A stretch of DNA of 64,000 bases, taken from positions 62,001 to 126,000 of the forward strand of contig CAVVSR010000009.1 in NCBI GenBank assembly GCA_963750935.1. The letters run 5' to 3'. Positions 27,804 through 37,236 of the stretch are shown piece after piece. The notes beneath the pieces are model-generated. The model saw nothing but the letters and a program-made list of their open reading frames with translations, made no database searches and was not told the origin of the DNA. Position numbers and translations under genes: made by a program. This DNA comes from JACCXG01 sp963750935 (GTDB lineage Bacteria > Acidobacteriota > Vicinamibacteria > Vicinamibacterales > 2-12-FULL-66-21). How positions within the stretch are numbered: position 1 is the stretch's first letter; each line of letters begins with the position of its first letter.

Positions 27804-27944
27804 TTAAGCCTTCGGTTTCGCGTGCGCGGGCCGCTTCTCCGTAGCCGGGCCGGCCGCCACCATCTCGCGGATCTTGGCGCGCCGGAGCACGGTGCGCTTG
27901 CGGTTCTTCTGGAATCGTGCCTTGTCGCCGTTCTTCTGTGACAT
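27804..27944 (-). CDS. Small basic protein of 46 residues
   Basis: A 47-codon minus-strand frame encodes MSQKNGDKARFQKNRKRTVL and continues RRAKIREMVAAGPATEKRPA before a Lys-rich end. It is strongly basic with a helical KNRKRTVLRRAKIREM segment, which fits a nucleic-acid or ribosome-binding small protein, but I cannot name it. It is convergent with the ABC-F gene, 8 bases from that stop, and upstream of glgB's 3' end. The composition and an undisturbed frame favour a real gene. Confidence 0.6.
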   Translation of the reverse strand: MSQKNGDKARFQKNRKRTVLRRAKIREMVAAGPATEKRPAHAKPKA

Positions 27945-27995
27945 GCCCGCTACGCTATCACAGGGGGATCCTTCGGGTGTCAGTCGCGACTCGCG

Positions 27996-30188
27996 TCACC
28001 GCGCCGGCTTCAGCAGCAGGAACCCGAGCGGCGGCAGGTTGAGCTGCAGCGACTGCTGGTGCCCGTGCGAGGCGATCGGCTGCGAGAAGATCACGCCGCC
28101 GTTGCCCTGGTTGCTGCCGCCGTAGACGTCGGCGTCGCTGTTGATCAGCTCGGCATAGCCGCCCTCGACCGGCACGCCGATGCGGTAGCCGTCGCGAGGC
28201 ACCGGGGTGAAGTTGAGCAGGACTACCAGCAGGTCGTCCGGATCCTTGCCGCGGCGGATGAACGAGATGACGCTGTTCTCGTTGTCGTTGCAGTCGATCC
28301 ACTGGAACCCGGCCGGCTCGAAGTCGATCTGGTGGAGCGCGGGTTCGTTGACGTAGGTGCGGTTCAGATCCTGGACGAACCGGCGGATGCCGGCGTGCAT
28401 CGGGTACTCGAGCAGGTGCCAGTCGATGCTGTGGTCGTAGTTCCACTCGCGTCCCTGGGCGAACTCCATGCCCATGAACATCAGCTTCTTCCCCGGGTGC
28501 GCGTACATGAAGCCGTAGAGCGTGCGCAGCGTCGCCGCCTTCTGCCAGTCGTCGCCCGGCACCTTCTCGAACATCGATCCCTTGCCGTGCACGACCTCGT
28601 CGTGCGAGAACGGCAGGATGAAGTTCTCGGTGAAGGCGTAGATCAGCGAGAAGGTCAGGTGCCAGTGGTCGAAGCGCCGGTACACCGGATCCTTCTTGAT
28701 GTACTCGAGCGTGTCGTTCATCCAGCCCATGTTCCACTTGTAGGTGAAACCGAGGCCGCCCAGGTAGGTGGGCCGGCTCACCGACGGCCACGCGGTCGAC
28801 TCTTCCGCGATCATGACCGTGCCCGGCTGCTCGACGTGGGTCAGCGCGTTCAGCTGCCGCAGGAACTCGATCGCCTCGATGTTCTCGCGGCCGCCGTACT
28901 TGTTGGGCACCCACTCGCCGGCGTGGCGTGAGTAGTCGAGGTAGAGCATCGACGCCACCGCGTCGACGCGCAGGCCGTCGACGTGGAACTCGTGCAGCCA
29001 GTAGAGCGCGTTGGCCAGCAGGAAGTTCTTCACCTCGTTGCGGCCGTAGTTGAAGATCAGCGTGCCCCAGTCGCGATGCTCGCCCTGGCGGGGATCGGCG
29101 TGCTCGTAGAGGGCGGTTCCGTCGAAGTGCGCCAGCGCGTGCGCGTCCTTGGGAAAGTGGCCGGGCACCCAGTCGAGAATCACGCCGATGCCGTGGCGGT
29201 GGCACTCGTCGACGAAGGCGCGGAACTCGTCGGGTGGTCCGAACCGGCTGGTGGGCGCATAGAAGCCGGTGACCTGGTAGCCCCACGAGCCGGCGAACGG
29301 GTGCTCCATGACCGGCAGCAGCTCGATGTGGGTGTAGCCCAGATCCTTGACGTACGGGATCAGCCGGTCGGCGAGCTCGCGGTAATCGAGGTAGCGGTTG
29401 TCCTCCTCGGGCATGCGCGCCCACGAGCCGAGGTGCACCTCGTAGATCGCCATCGGCCGGCCGAACCAGCCGCCGGCCTCGGCGCGGTGCCGCAGCCAGT
29501 CCTCGTCCTTCCACTCGTACTGCGACTCGGTCACGATCGACGCCGACAGCGGCGGCACCTCGAAGGCGCGGCCGTAGGGATCGATCTTCAGCAGCACGTG
29601 GCCGTGCCGCGATCGGATCTCGAACTTGTAGTGGTGCCCGACGTGCGCCGCCGGCACGAAGATCTCCCACACGCCGCTCGACCCGAGCGAGCGCATCGGG
29701 TGGGCGCGCCCGTCCCAGTCGTTGAAGTCGCCGACCACGCTGACGCGCTGCGCGTTCGGCGCCCACACCGCGAAGTGCACGCCGGCGACATCGCCGACCC
29801 GGAACGGGTGCGCGCCGAGCTTGTCGTAGATCCGCGTGTGATTGCCTTCGCCGAAGAGATAGAGATCGAAGTCGCTGAGAATGCGGCCGTACCGGTACGG
29901 ATCGTCGACCTCGATCGAGTGGCCGGTCGGAACGGTGACGAGGAGGCGGTAGTCGGGGATCTCGCGAGCCCCCTCGATCACGCCCTCGAACACGCCGGCG
30001 CGGTGGCGGCGTTCCATCGGGACCGGATCGCCGTCGGACCGCACGATGGTGACGTACTCGGCGCGCGGCAGCATGGCGCGGATGCACACGCCGCGGTCGA
30101 CGAGGTGCGGGCCGAGGAAGGAGAAGGGATCGGAGTGTCGCGCGCCGGCAATCGCGTCGAAGGCGCGGTCGACCGCCGCCGTCTTCAC
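27996..30188 (-). CDS. glgB: 1,4-alpha-glucan branching enzyme
   Basis: Glycogen branching enzyme (GH13) that cuts alpha-1,4 chains and makes alpha-1,6 branches in the cytosol. The 730-residue product has two N-terminal carbohydrate-binding-like regions (GVHFAVWAPNAQRVSVVGDFNDWDG), then the barrel signatures YEVHLGSWAR, LLPVMEHPFAGSWGYQVTGF and the nucleophile Asp in DGLRVDAVASMLY (about 407). The acid Glu is in MIAEESTAWP (about 460), and SHDEVVHGKGS is also present. Length is that of the usual GlgB. The GTG at 30188 with a nearby GGAGGG is taken as start because it follows the upstream stop as GTGA. No other glg gene is in the window. Confidence 0.95.
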   Translation of the reverse strand: MKTAAVDRAFDAIAGARHSDPFSFLGPHLVDRGVCIRAMLPRAEYVTIVRSDGDPVPMERRHRAGVFEGVIEGAREIPDYRLLVTVPTGHSIEVDDPYRYGRILSDFDLYLFGEGNHTRIYDKLGAHPFRVGDVAGVHFAVWAPNAQRVSVVGDFNDWDGRAHPMRSLGSSGVWEIFVPAAHVGHHYKFEIRSRHGHVLLKIDPYGRAFEVPPLSASIVTESQYEWKDEDWLRHRAEAGGWFGRPMAIYEVHLGSWARMPEEDNRYLDYRELADRLIPYVKDLGYTHIELLPVMEHPFAGSWGYQVTGFYAPTSRFGPPDEFRAFVDECHRHGIGVILDWVPGHFPKDAHALAHFDGTALYEHADPRQGEHRDWGTLIFNYGRNEVKNFLLANALYWLHEFHVDGLRVDAVASMLYLDYSRHAGEWVPNKYGGRENIEAIEFLRQLNALTHVEQPGTVMIAEESTAWPSVSRPTYLGGLGFTYKWNMGWMNDTLEYIKKDPVYRRFDHWHLTFSLIYAFTENFILPFSHDEVVHGKGSMFEKVPGDDWQKAATLRTLYGFMYAHPGKKLMFMGMEFAQGREWNYDHSIDWHLLEYPMHAGIRRFVQDLNRTYVNEPALHQIDFEPAGFQWIDCNDNENSVISFIRRGKDPDDLLVVLLNFTPVPRDGYRIGVPVEGGYAELINSDADVYGGSNQGNGGVIFSQPIASHGHQQSLQLNLPPLGFLLLKPAR

Positions 30189-30745
30189 GACGTGCCCTCC
30201 GCGGGCGGCGGGTCGCCGGCGACGAGCGCGCGCGGCGTGACCCATTCGTCGCGCTCGGCTTCATCCGGCCGATCGCCGGGGCCGCCGATCGAGGTCAGGC
30301 CGGCGCTGTAGTACGCCGGGCACCAGCCGGAGACACCGGTCATGGCGGTCGCGAGCCCGAGCAGCCGCAGCGGCCAGCGCACCGAGCGCGGCGCGGCGCC
30401 GGCGATCGCGACAATCGCCAGACCCGCCGTCGTCCGCGCGACCCGCTCGAGATCGCCGACGTTCTGCAGCCCGAGCCGCTCGTGCGCCTGCTCGCGCGTC
30501 AGCATCTCGCGCTCGAGCAGCGCCGCCGTCAGCGTTTCGTTGTCCGGCTCGACCAGCGCCGTTCCGCCGAGGCCCAGATCGATCGTCGGCGTCCGTCGCT
30601 CGCCCTGGTTGAGCGACTTCGCGCGGTCGAGCGCATCGAGGTCTTCGTCGATGTTGAGATAGTGATAGGGCACGTGCAGCCGCCGGAGCAGGCGCTGCGA
30701 TCGCCGCGTGTCTTCGCACCAGTCGGCGCCGTAAACGGTAATCAT
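30185..30745 (-). CDS. Glutaredoxin-like domain fused to a DUF2892/YgaP-like membrane domain
   Basis: The N-terminal 80 residues (ITVYGADWCEDTRRSQRLLRRLHVPYHYLNID...RRTPTID) have the glutaredoxin fold with a CEDT site, so only one active-site Cys (monothiol type). Residues 95-150 contain a helix LERVARTTAGLAIVAIAGAA, a second hydrophobic span PLRLLGLATAMTGVSGWCPAYY and the GWCP motif of DUF2892 proteins, which anchor in the inner membrane. A membrane-tethered thiol oxidoreductase is inferred. The stop overlaps the glgB start (GTGA), so it is the first gene of a two-gene unit. Confidence 0.8.
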   Translation of the reverse strand: MITVYGADWCEDTRRSQRLLRRLHVPYHYLNIDEDLDALDRAKSLNQGERRTPTIDLGLGGTALVEPDNETLTAALLEREMLTREQAHERLGLQNVGDLERVARTTAGLAIVAIAGAAPRSVRWPLRLLGLATAMTGVSGWCPAYYSAGLTSIGGPGDRPDEAERDEWVTPRALVAGDPPPAEGTS

Positions 30746-30787
30746 GCAGCCTTCATCAATGGCGTGAGTGAGCGTGGGGTCGTGATG

Positions 30788-31408
30788 TCACAGCGCCGAC
30801 AGCAGCGCGGCCGATGTCAGCGCCAGCGCGCCAAGAAGCAACCATGGTGCCGTGGAGGCGGCGGGATGGACCGGCAGCTGATCGCCTGACGCCGACACCA
30901 ACTCCGCGTCCGACGGGCGCGGCGCCGAGGCCGCCGCCGACGACCAGGCCGACACGGCCTGCCAGGCCACGAACGCGGATCCCAGCGCCGCAATGGCCAG
31001 CGCCCAGCCGGTCCCGACCAGCGCCCGGGACAGCACCGTCCGCATGCCGGGCAGCCACGTGACCAGCGCGGCCGACGTCATCAGCAGCCCGAACGCCATC
31101 ACGGCAACCATCCGCAGCTGGCCGAGCGCGCGTTCCGCCGCCTGGCGCCGAAGCTCAGCCCGGAGCGCCTCCTCGGCGCGCCGGCGTTCGGCATCCATCT
31201 GCGTACGCTCGAGATCCATCCGGGCGCGGTCGCGGTCGAACGCTTCCTTGAGCGCGGCCACCACCACCCCGGCGAGCCGGGTTTCGAGCTGCCCCAGCGG
31301 GCCGCCGCCCGGCGGCGGCATCCCGGCATCCGGCTGACGGAACCGCCCGGACATCTGCACGAGGCTGGTGACCGTCTCGAACACGCGCATCCATTGGCCC
31401 ATTCCCAC
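30788..31408 (-). CDS. Predicted membrane protein with coiled coil and three hydrophobic spans
   Basis: The 206-residue protein is not recognised. Residues 55-100 (AFDRDRARMDLERTQMDAER onward) form a charged coiled coil. They are followed by hydrophobic spans MVAVMAFGLLMTSAALVTWL, LVGTGWALAIAALGSAFVAW and a C-terminal APWLLLGALALTSAALL. The pattern resembles phage-holin-superfamily or DUF-type envelope proteins, but no assignment is safe. Start alternatives are GTG 31408 and ATG 31402, in the same frame. It stands 43 bases upstream of the glutaredoxin-like gene on the same strand. Confidence 0.65.
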   Translation of the reverse strand: MGMGQWMRVFETVTSLVQMSGRFRQPDAGMPPPGGGPLGQLETRLAGVVVAALKEAFDRDRARMDLERTQMDAERRRAEEALRAELRRQAAERALGQLRMVAVMAFGLLMTSAALVTWLPGMRTVLSRALVGTGWALAIAALGSAFVAWQAVSAWSSAAASAPRPSDAELVSASGDQLPVHPAASTAPWLLLGALALTSAALLSAL

Positions 31409-31546
31409 AGTCGGAGCTTATGAACAGGAGCGGGCCAGGCGCAAGCGGGATCCTCTCCCATACGGCTTAGCTTGCACGGACCTCGGCCGCGGGTCTAGGG
31501 TAGCGGGATTGCGCGCCCGCCATTCCGGCGCCGAGCAGGAGCCCTC

Positions 31547-31813
31547 ATGGCCGTCACCATCAGCTGTCCACAACTGGCTGATGCCGCAATCCGCAACCAG
31601 CTCCACGACGCCGTGCGTACGGTGATCCGGCGCGTCCGCCCGTCGTTCGAGTCGTGGCGGCTGTCGCTGTTCCAGTCACAGTCCGGCGCGGGCTGGGACC
31701 TCGCCATCAGCGGCCCGCGCTTCCGGAAGGTCTTCACGCTGTATGGGCCGGCCGACGACCTGCCCGGCCTGGTCTCGGCCTACGTCGAGGCGATTCTCGC
31801 GCACAAGCACTGA
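31547..31813 (+). CDS. Conserved-looking hypothetical protein, 88 residues
   Basis: An uninterrupted frame with GAGCAGGAG upstream of ATG 31547. The product (AVTISCPQLADAAIRNQLHD...WDLAISGPRFRKVFTLYGPADDLPGLVSAYVEAIL) is soluble, a mixed alpha/beta small domain without known motif. It is divergent from the membrane protein gene and 78 bases before a PadR regulator gene; no functional link is visible. Confidence 0.55.
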   Translation: MAVTISCPQLADAAIRNQLHDAVRTVIRRVRPSFESWRLSLFQSQSGAGWDLAISGPRFRKVFTLYGPADDLPGLVSAYVEAILAHKH

Positions 31814-31823
31814 GCAGGCCTCA

Positions 31824-31877
31824 TATTGACATCCGATAGGAACCGCGGCACACTCGCTCTCGTATCGACAGTCGATA
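31824..31877 (+). promoter_or_regulatory. Two operator-like palindromes before padR-like gene
   Basis: TATCGACAGTCGATA (31863-31877) is a palindrome with perfect 7-bp arms around one base. TATTGACATCCGATA (31824-31838) matches it at 12 of 15 positions, 39 bases upstream. TTGACA (31826-31831) inside the upstream copy could be the -35 element. The downstream copy ends 13 bases before the PadR start codon and just before AAGGAGCGG. Autoregulation by the PadR protein is the simple reading. Confidence 0.65.
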
Positions 31878-31890
31878 GCAAGGAGCGGGC

Positions 31891-32220
31891 ATGGCCGATC
31901 GTCGCGAAACGCTGCTGCAGGGCACCCTCGACCTGCTGATCCTCAAGTCACTCTCCGCCGGCGAGCTGCACGGGCTCGGGGTGTCGCGCCGCATCGAGCA
32001 GATCACCGGCGGCACCTTCGCCGTGCAGCCCGGGTCGCTGTTTCCGGCGCTGCATCGCCTCGAGGAAGCCGGCTGGCTGGAATCGGACTGGCAGCCGTCC
32101 GAGAACAACCGCCGCGCCAAGTACTACAAGCTCACCAAGACCGGCAAGCGCCAGCTCGGCGAAGAGACCGCGCACTGGAACAAGATCGCGCTCGCGATCG
32201 CGCGCGCGCTCGAAGCGTAG
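31891..32220 (+). CDS. PadR-family transcriptional regulator (first)
   Basis: The 109-residue product has the PadR winged helix: LLQGTLDLLILKSLSAGELHGLGVSRRIEQ, SLFPALHRLEEAGWLESDW and NNRRAKYYKLTKTGKRQL, ending in a short dimerisation helix. PadR proteins of this size usually repress the permease next to them. Strong ribosome site AAGGAG. Two matching palindromes lie upstream (31824-31877). The ADOP permease gene follows 185 bases downstream, with repeat copy 5 between, forming the typical PadR-ADOP pair. Confidence 0.93.
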   Translation: MADRRETLLQGTLDLLILKSLSAGELHGLGVSRRIEQITGGTFAVQPGSLFPALHRLEEAGWLESDWQPSENNRRAKYYKLTKTGKRQLGEETAHWNKIALAIARALEA

Positions 32221-32280
32221 TTCTCGAGATTCAAGGCTTCAAGGTTCCGGCTTCGGGGAAGGCACCGGACGCGACAGTGA

Positions 32281-32360
32281 TAACTCCCAACTTCCAACTC
32301 CCAACTCCCAAGCACCTCAGAGCCGATCGGCCGAGCGTATTTTGGGAGTTGGGAGTTGGA
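32281..32360. repeat. Modular palindromic intergenic repeat, copy 5 (shortened)
   Basis: An 80-bp version keeps only the heptamer arms: ACTCCCAACTTCCAACTCCC on the left and TTGGGAGTTGGGAGTTGG on the right, around AGCACCTCAGAGCCGATCGG. The arms pair into a hairpin. It sits between a PadR gene and its ADOP partner on the same strand, so it would lie inside the message if the two are co-transcribed. Confidence 0.85.
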
Positions 32361-32405
32361 GATTGAGCGCCTTCATTGTCCAACCACTCCTGAGATAGCG
32401 AAGCC

Positions 32406-35074
32406 ATGTGGACACCCAGCCGACTCCGCAGCCTGTGGCGCAATCTCGTGCATCGCGATCGCGTCGACGACGAGCTGACCGACGAGTTCCGCGCGACGTT
32501 CGACCTGATCGTCGACGAGCACGTCGAGCGCGGCATGACGCGCGCCGAGGCGCGCCGGGCGGCGAGCGTCACGCTGGGCCGCACCGAGTCGTTCAAGGAA
32601 CAGGTCCGCGACGCGCGAGCAGGCGCCCAGTGGGACGCCTTCGTGCTCGACGTGCGCTATGGCATCCGGCTGATGCGGCGAAGCCCGGTGTTCTCCCTGT
32701 TCGCGGTTGCCTCGCTGGCGCTCGGGATCGGCGCCACCGGGGCCATCTTCGCGCTCTTCGACGGCGTCGTGCTCCGCAAGCTGCCGGTGCCCGAGCCCGA
32801 TCGCCTCGTCGTGGCGTCCTTCGGCGGCCCGGGCGGGCGGTTCAACTACTCCATGCCCTACCCGCATTTCGAGCGGATCAAGGAGCAGAACACGACGCTG
32901 ACCGGCATCTTCGCGATGAATCCATTCGGTCGGGTCGCGGTGGAGGTTGGCGGTCAGAGTGAGGCGGCGCAGGGCACCTACGTGTCCGGCGACTATTACC
33001 GGACGCTGGGGATCGCGCCGGCCGCGGGACGGCTGCTGAGTCCCGAGGACGATCGCGCGGGCGAGGCCGTCGCCGTGCTGAATCACGGGTTCTGGATGCG
33101 CCGCTTCGGCGGGAGAGCTGACGTCCTCGGCTCCACCGTGCAGCTCAACGCGGTGCCGTTCACAATCGTGGGCGTCGAGCCGCCGGGCTTCTTCGGCACC
33201 GAGGTGGGACGGCCGTATGACGTCGCCGTGCCGATGCGGGCCATGACGCGCCTCAGCGAAGGACCACCGCTGTGGAATGCCGCGTTCGCGACCTGGATCT
33301 ACATGATGGGGCGGCTGAAGCCGGGCGTCACCCGCGAGGCCGCCGAGGCGGAGCTCGAGACGATCTTCGCGCAGACGAGCCTCGCGGCCGCCGCGAACCC
33401 GAACGAGGATCGCCTGGCGCGCGAAAACCACCTGCGCCTCGAGTCCGCGGCCACCGGCCGCGCCAGCGATCTGCGTGCGGGCTACGAACGCTGGCTCGGC
33501 CTGCTGCTCCTCATGCTCGCCGCCGTGCTGCTGCTCGCCAGCCTCAACATCGCGACGTTGATGCTGTCGCGATCCGACGCGCGCCAGCGGGAGATCGCGA
33601 CGCGCCTGGCGCTCGGCGCCGGACGCCTGCGCATCGTGCGTCAACTGCTCACCGAAGCCGTCGTGCTGTCGGCGACCGCCGCGGCGATCGGGCTGGCGCT
33701 GGCGACGTGGGGAAGCCGGGCGCTGCTGCGGATCGCGACGCCGGCGGCCGAGGGCCCGACCGTGCAGCTCAGCCCCGACCTGCGGCTGGTGGCGTTCATC
33801 GCCGCGCTGTCCGCGATCACCTGCCTGTGCTTCGGGTTGGTTCCGGCGATTCGCGCGACGTCGCCCCGGCGCTTCGTCACGTCGCGCCAGGTTGGCGGCG
33901 GCCGCCAGCGGCGGCTGCTCGATCGGGTGCTGGTCGGCGCGCAGGTGGCCGTGTCGCTCGTGCTGCTGGTCAGCGCCGGTCTCTTCCTGCGCACGGTCGG
34001 CAAGCTCTGGGCGCAGGAGCCCGGCTACGACCGGCAGAACGTCCTGATGTTCTCGGTCGACGCGCGGCTGGCCGGGAAGAAGGGACCGGCCGTCGCCGAC
34101 ACGTACCAACGGCTGCTCGACGAGCTGCGCACCGTGCCGGGTGCGCGGTCGGTCACGCTCTCGGCGGTCCGGCCCGATCAGCGAGAACTACTACTTCGTC
34201 ACGTCGTTCCGCGAGGTCGGCGGCAGGCAGCTCTCCCAGGACGACAGGGTCCGCGCCGCCTTCAATCACGTCGCCCCTGGCTATTTCGCGACCCTGGGCA
34301 TTCCGCTCGTCGCCGGGCGCGATTTCGACGAGCGCGATCGCCTCGGCGCGCCGCGCGTCGCGATCGTCAGCGAGCGCTGGGCCAGGCACTTCACCGGCAG
34401 CCCCGTCGGCCAGCGCCTGGGCGCCCTATGAAATCGTGGGCGTGGCCCGCGACATCCGCTACGCCAACATCAAGGACGCGGCGCGCGAGGTCGTCTACTG
34501 GCCCATCTTCCAGAGCGAGGGCCGGAGCATGGGCTACTCGCCGACGTTCGAGATCAAGTACGAGGGCAGCCTCGCGGCCGTCACCCAGTCGGTGCGCGAT
34601 GCGGTGCTCCACACCGAACGCGGGCTGTCGCTGTTCCGCGTCACGACGCTCGAGGACCAGACGCGCGACTCGTTGTCGCGCGAGCGCCTGCTCGCGATCC
34701 TGGCGAGCTACATCGGCGGCTTCGCGGTGCTGCTCGCCTGCATCGGGCTCTACGGACTCCTCAGCTACGGCGTCTCGCTTCGCACCGCGGAGATGGGGCT
34801 GCGCCTTGCGCTGGGGGCGCAGCCGGGCTCGGTGCGCTGGCTGATCGTCCGTGAAGCGACGGCGATGGTGGCCGCCGGAGCGCTCGCAGGCCTGCTCGCG
34901 ACCTATGCCGCTGTGAAGGTCGTCCGCTCGCAGCTCTTCGGCGTGGAGCCTGGCGATCCGCTGGCGCTCACCGGCGCAATCGCGGTCCTGCTGACGTTGG
35001 CGTTCGCCGCCGCCTACGTCCCGGCGCGCCGGGCGTCGCGCGTCGATCCGCTCACCGCCCTGCGTCACGAATAG
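32406..35074 (+). CDS. ADOP-family permease (MacB/FtsX-like), two frameshifts
   Basis: About 889 residues. The N-terminal cytosolic prefix DELTDEFRATFDLIVDEHVE...GMTRAEARRAASVTLG is characteristic of acidobacterial duplicated orphan permeases. It is followed by two FtsX/MacB-type halves, each with a large periplasmic domain (YVSGDYYRTLGIAPAAGR; APGYFATLGIPLVAGR) and membrane helices (VLLLASLNIATLML; VLLACIGLYGLLSYGV). The end VPARRASRVDPLTALRHE is typical. Two +1 shifts, near 34180 (CGGCCCG) and near 34425 (GCGCCCTA), interrupt the second half; removing one C at each restores a continuous protein. ADOPs lack a dedicated ATPase gene nearby, as here. Transported substrate is unknown. Confidence 0.88.
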
Positions 35075-35080
35075 CTGCAC

Positions 35081-35109
35081 GTAGCACGTCGCACCTGGGG
35101 CCTTATACT
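35081..35109 (+). promoter_or_regulatory. Possible promoter of the TPR-like gene, leaderless type
   Basis: TATACT (35104-35109) is a good -10 match, with GTAGCA (35081-35086) as a weak -35 at 17 bases. The ATG at 35118 follows after 8 bases and lacks a ribosome site, so the message probably begins at or close to the start codon. Confidence 0.4.
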
Positions 35110-35117
35110 CGCCGTCG

Positions 35118-36211
35118 ATGCGACGGCCGGTTGTCGCCACCCTGCTCTGCATCGCGATCGTGTCGGGCGGTCGCGACGATGCCGCGCGGACGCACGCCGC
35201 CACCGGGCTCGAACCCCTGCTCGATCTCTACCTGTCCGGCCAGCATGACACCGCAGTTGCGCGCGCTGCCGATGGCATCGAGCCACGCGACCTCCAGCCG
35301 CAGCTCGCGCGTGCCGTCCCGGCCTGGGTGGCGGCAGCACCCGAGGATTCATCTCGAAGGCGCCGTGCCGCGGCGGCGTTCACGCTCGAAGTCGTCCACG
35401 CGCGGCTCGAGACCCATTGGTACGCGCTCCGGCCGGCGGTCGAATGGGTCTGTGAACACCTGCGCACGCAGGGCGAACCGCGCGACGGCGAGGATCTCTG
35501 GTTCCGGGCGTCCCTCGCGCTCGCAGGCCGGGCGCGCGATCGGACGTGGCTCATTGACGAGACCGTCGTGCTCTCGCAGCAGGGAAACGTGTCGCGCGCT
35601 CGCCTCACCGGCCATCTCGCCCATGCCACGGACCGCTTCCCCACCGACCCGCACTTCCAGCTGGCCCGCGTCGTTGTCGACACGTGGGGCCCGGATCAGG
35701 AGCGCGGCCGCGACAGACTGCGCAGGACAACGCCGACGGGGCTGCAGACGATGCGCGAGTTCAGGGTGAGCGCGATCCTGAGGCTGAACGCCCTCGGGCA
35801 GGACCCGGTGGTTGGCGCGGAGGCACTCGTCCGGGCGGGACGGATGTACTTCACGATCCGCGAGCTGCGGGCCGCGCTCGAAAGCGCCGGCCGCGCGCTG
35901 ACGGCCACCAACGATCCGGCGGTTCGGTATGTCGCCTACTTCCTGATCGGACAGGTCCTCGAAGCGAGCGAGATGCCTGATCGTGCGATCGAGGCCTACA
36001 CCGATGCGCTGCGGATGTGCCCGATGCGCAATCGGCGACCCTGGCGCTGGCGTCGCTGCGCTACGTGCGTGAAGGACCGGAGGCCGCCGCGCCGCTCTCG
36101 GCGCGCGCTTTCAGGACCGGACTGGTCGAGGATCCGTGGCGGCTGTTCGGCTACGGCGATTACGTGCGCTGGCCGCAGCTCCGGTCCGAGCTGCGCGGGA
36201 CGATTCGATGA
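35118..36211 (+). CDS. TPR-like protein of unknown function, one frameshift
   Basis: About 365 residues after joining. The N-terminus (RPVVATLLCIAIVSGG) may be a signal peptide or lipoprotein-like leader without a lipobox. The body is helical with tetratricopeptide-like pairs: LLDLYLSGQHDTAVARAADG, FTIRELRAALESAGRAL, IGQVLEASEMPDRAIEAYTDAL, LALASLRYVREGPEAAAPLS. This suggests a protein-binding scaffold. A -1 shift near 36018 (one C missing in TGCCCGATG) separates ALRMCP from DAQSATLALASL. Its TGA overlaps the ATG of the VWFA gene (ATGA), so the two are translationally coupled. Confidence 0.75.
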
Positions 36212-37119
36212 GACAGGGCTGGACCGCCGTGCTGGTCCTGGCGTTGAGCGCGATCGCAGAATCCGCGCCAGCGCAGCCGACGTCCTCGACGTTCCGGACG
36301 CGGGCCGAGGGCGTCACGGTCAACGTGTCCGTGAAGTCGCGGAACGCGGCCGTCGCCGGCCTGACGGCGCTCGGACTTCATCCTGTCGGACAACGGCGTG
36401 CCGCAGCACGTCGACATCGTCACGACCGAGTCGGCGCCGCTCGACGTAACGATGTTCCTGGACACGAGCGGCAGCACGGCCGGGGTCATCGACCGTTGGG
36501 CCCGCGACATCCGCGCGATCGCCGGGATGCTGCGGCCCGGCGATCGCTTTCGGCTGCTCACCATCGGCCTGTCGGTCTACGAGACGGTGCCGTGGCAGGA
36601 CGCCGGCCGGCCGTTCGCGCTGAACGTCAAGGCGCTGCCGGGGATCTCGCTCATCAACGATGCGCTCGCGGCGGCGTTCATCCACGACGTCGACCCGTCG
36701 CGACGGCACCTGATCGTGGCCTTCACCGACGGCCTCGAGTGCGGCAGCGTCGTCGACCGATCACGGCTGATCGAGGTCGGTAGCCGCGCCGACGCCGTCG
36801 TGCACGTCGTCTTCGGTCACGGCGAGGGACAGCTGCCGCGTGACGGCGTCATTGGGTGGTGCACGCCCAGCGACCCTGATGGCGCAACCGCGCTGAAGAC
36901 CGTCGCGGCACGAACCGGAGGGGAGACGCACCAGGCCCGCTTCGGCACGCCGTCGGTTCGCGCCTTCGAAGGAATCCTGCGCGACTTCCGACACGAGTTA
37001 CGTCCTGAGGGTACTCACCGCGCGACGCCCCCGGGCGCGGCTGGCACCAGATCCGGGTCGAAGTTCGCGATCGACCGGACCTCACGATCCGCGCGCGGCC
37101 AGGGTATTTCGGAGGATAG
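36208..37119 (+). CDS. Exported VWFA-domain protein (acidobacterial VWFA-related type), three frameshifts
   Basis: Signal peptide (VLVLALSAIAESAPAQ), then an N-terminal beta region ending in FILSDNGVPQHVDIV. A von Willebrand A domain follows, with a perfect MIDAS start, MFLDTSGSTAG (DxSGS), and later PSRRHLIVAFTDGLECGS. The C-terminal strands SYVLRYSPRD and GWHQIRVEVRDRPDLTIRAR lead to GYFGG and the stop. This layout is that of VWFA-related proteins common in Acidobacteriota, which bind metal and partner proteins outside the cell. Continuous protein requires removal of one base near 36373 (CTCGGAC), 36995 and 37012 (GAGGGTA). Length about 300 residues. Coupled to the TPR-like gene upstream. 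Confidence 0.78.
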
Positions 37120-37125
37120 AGTCGT

Positions 37126-37152
37126 GATCGGGGATCGGGGATCGGGGATCGG
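37126..37152. repeat. Heptamer array, unit GATCGGG
   Basis: Three GATCGGG units plus GATCGG in tandem, starting 6 bases after the VWFA stop codon. Another GATCGGGGG occurs at about 37222. Confidence 0.8.
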
Positions 37153-37236
37153 AAAGCGCGTGCGAGCCACGGCCCAGGCAACGACGGCCACGACGGCACG
37201 ACGGTCACGACGAAGATCAGTGATCGGGGGATGCGA

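Noticed and set aside
30788..31408. Holin of a prophage
   Set aside because: The coiled coil and membrane spans recall holin-like proteins, but no phage genes, integrase or lysis genes are nearby.
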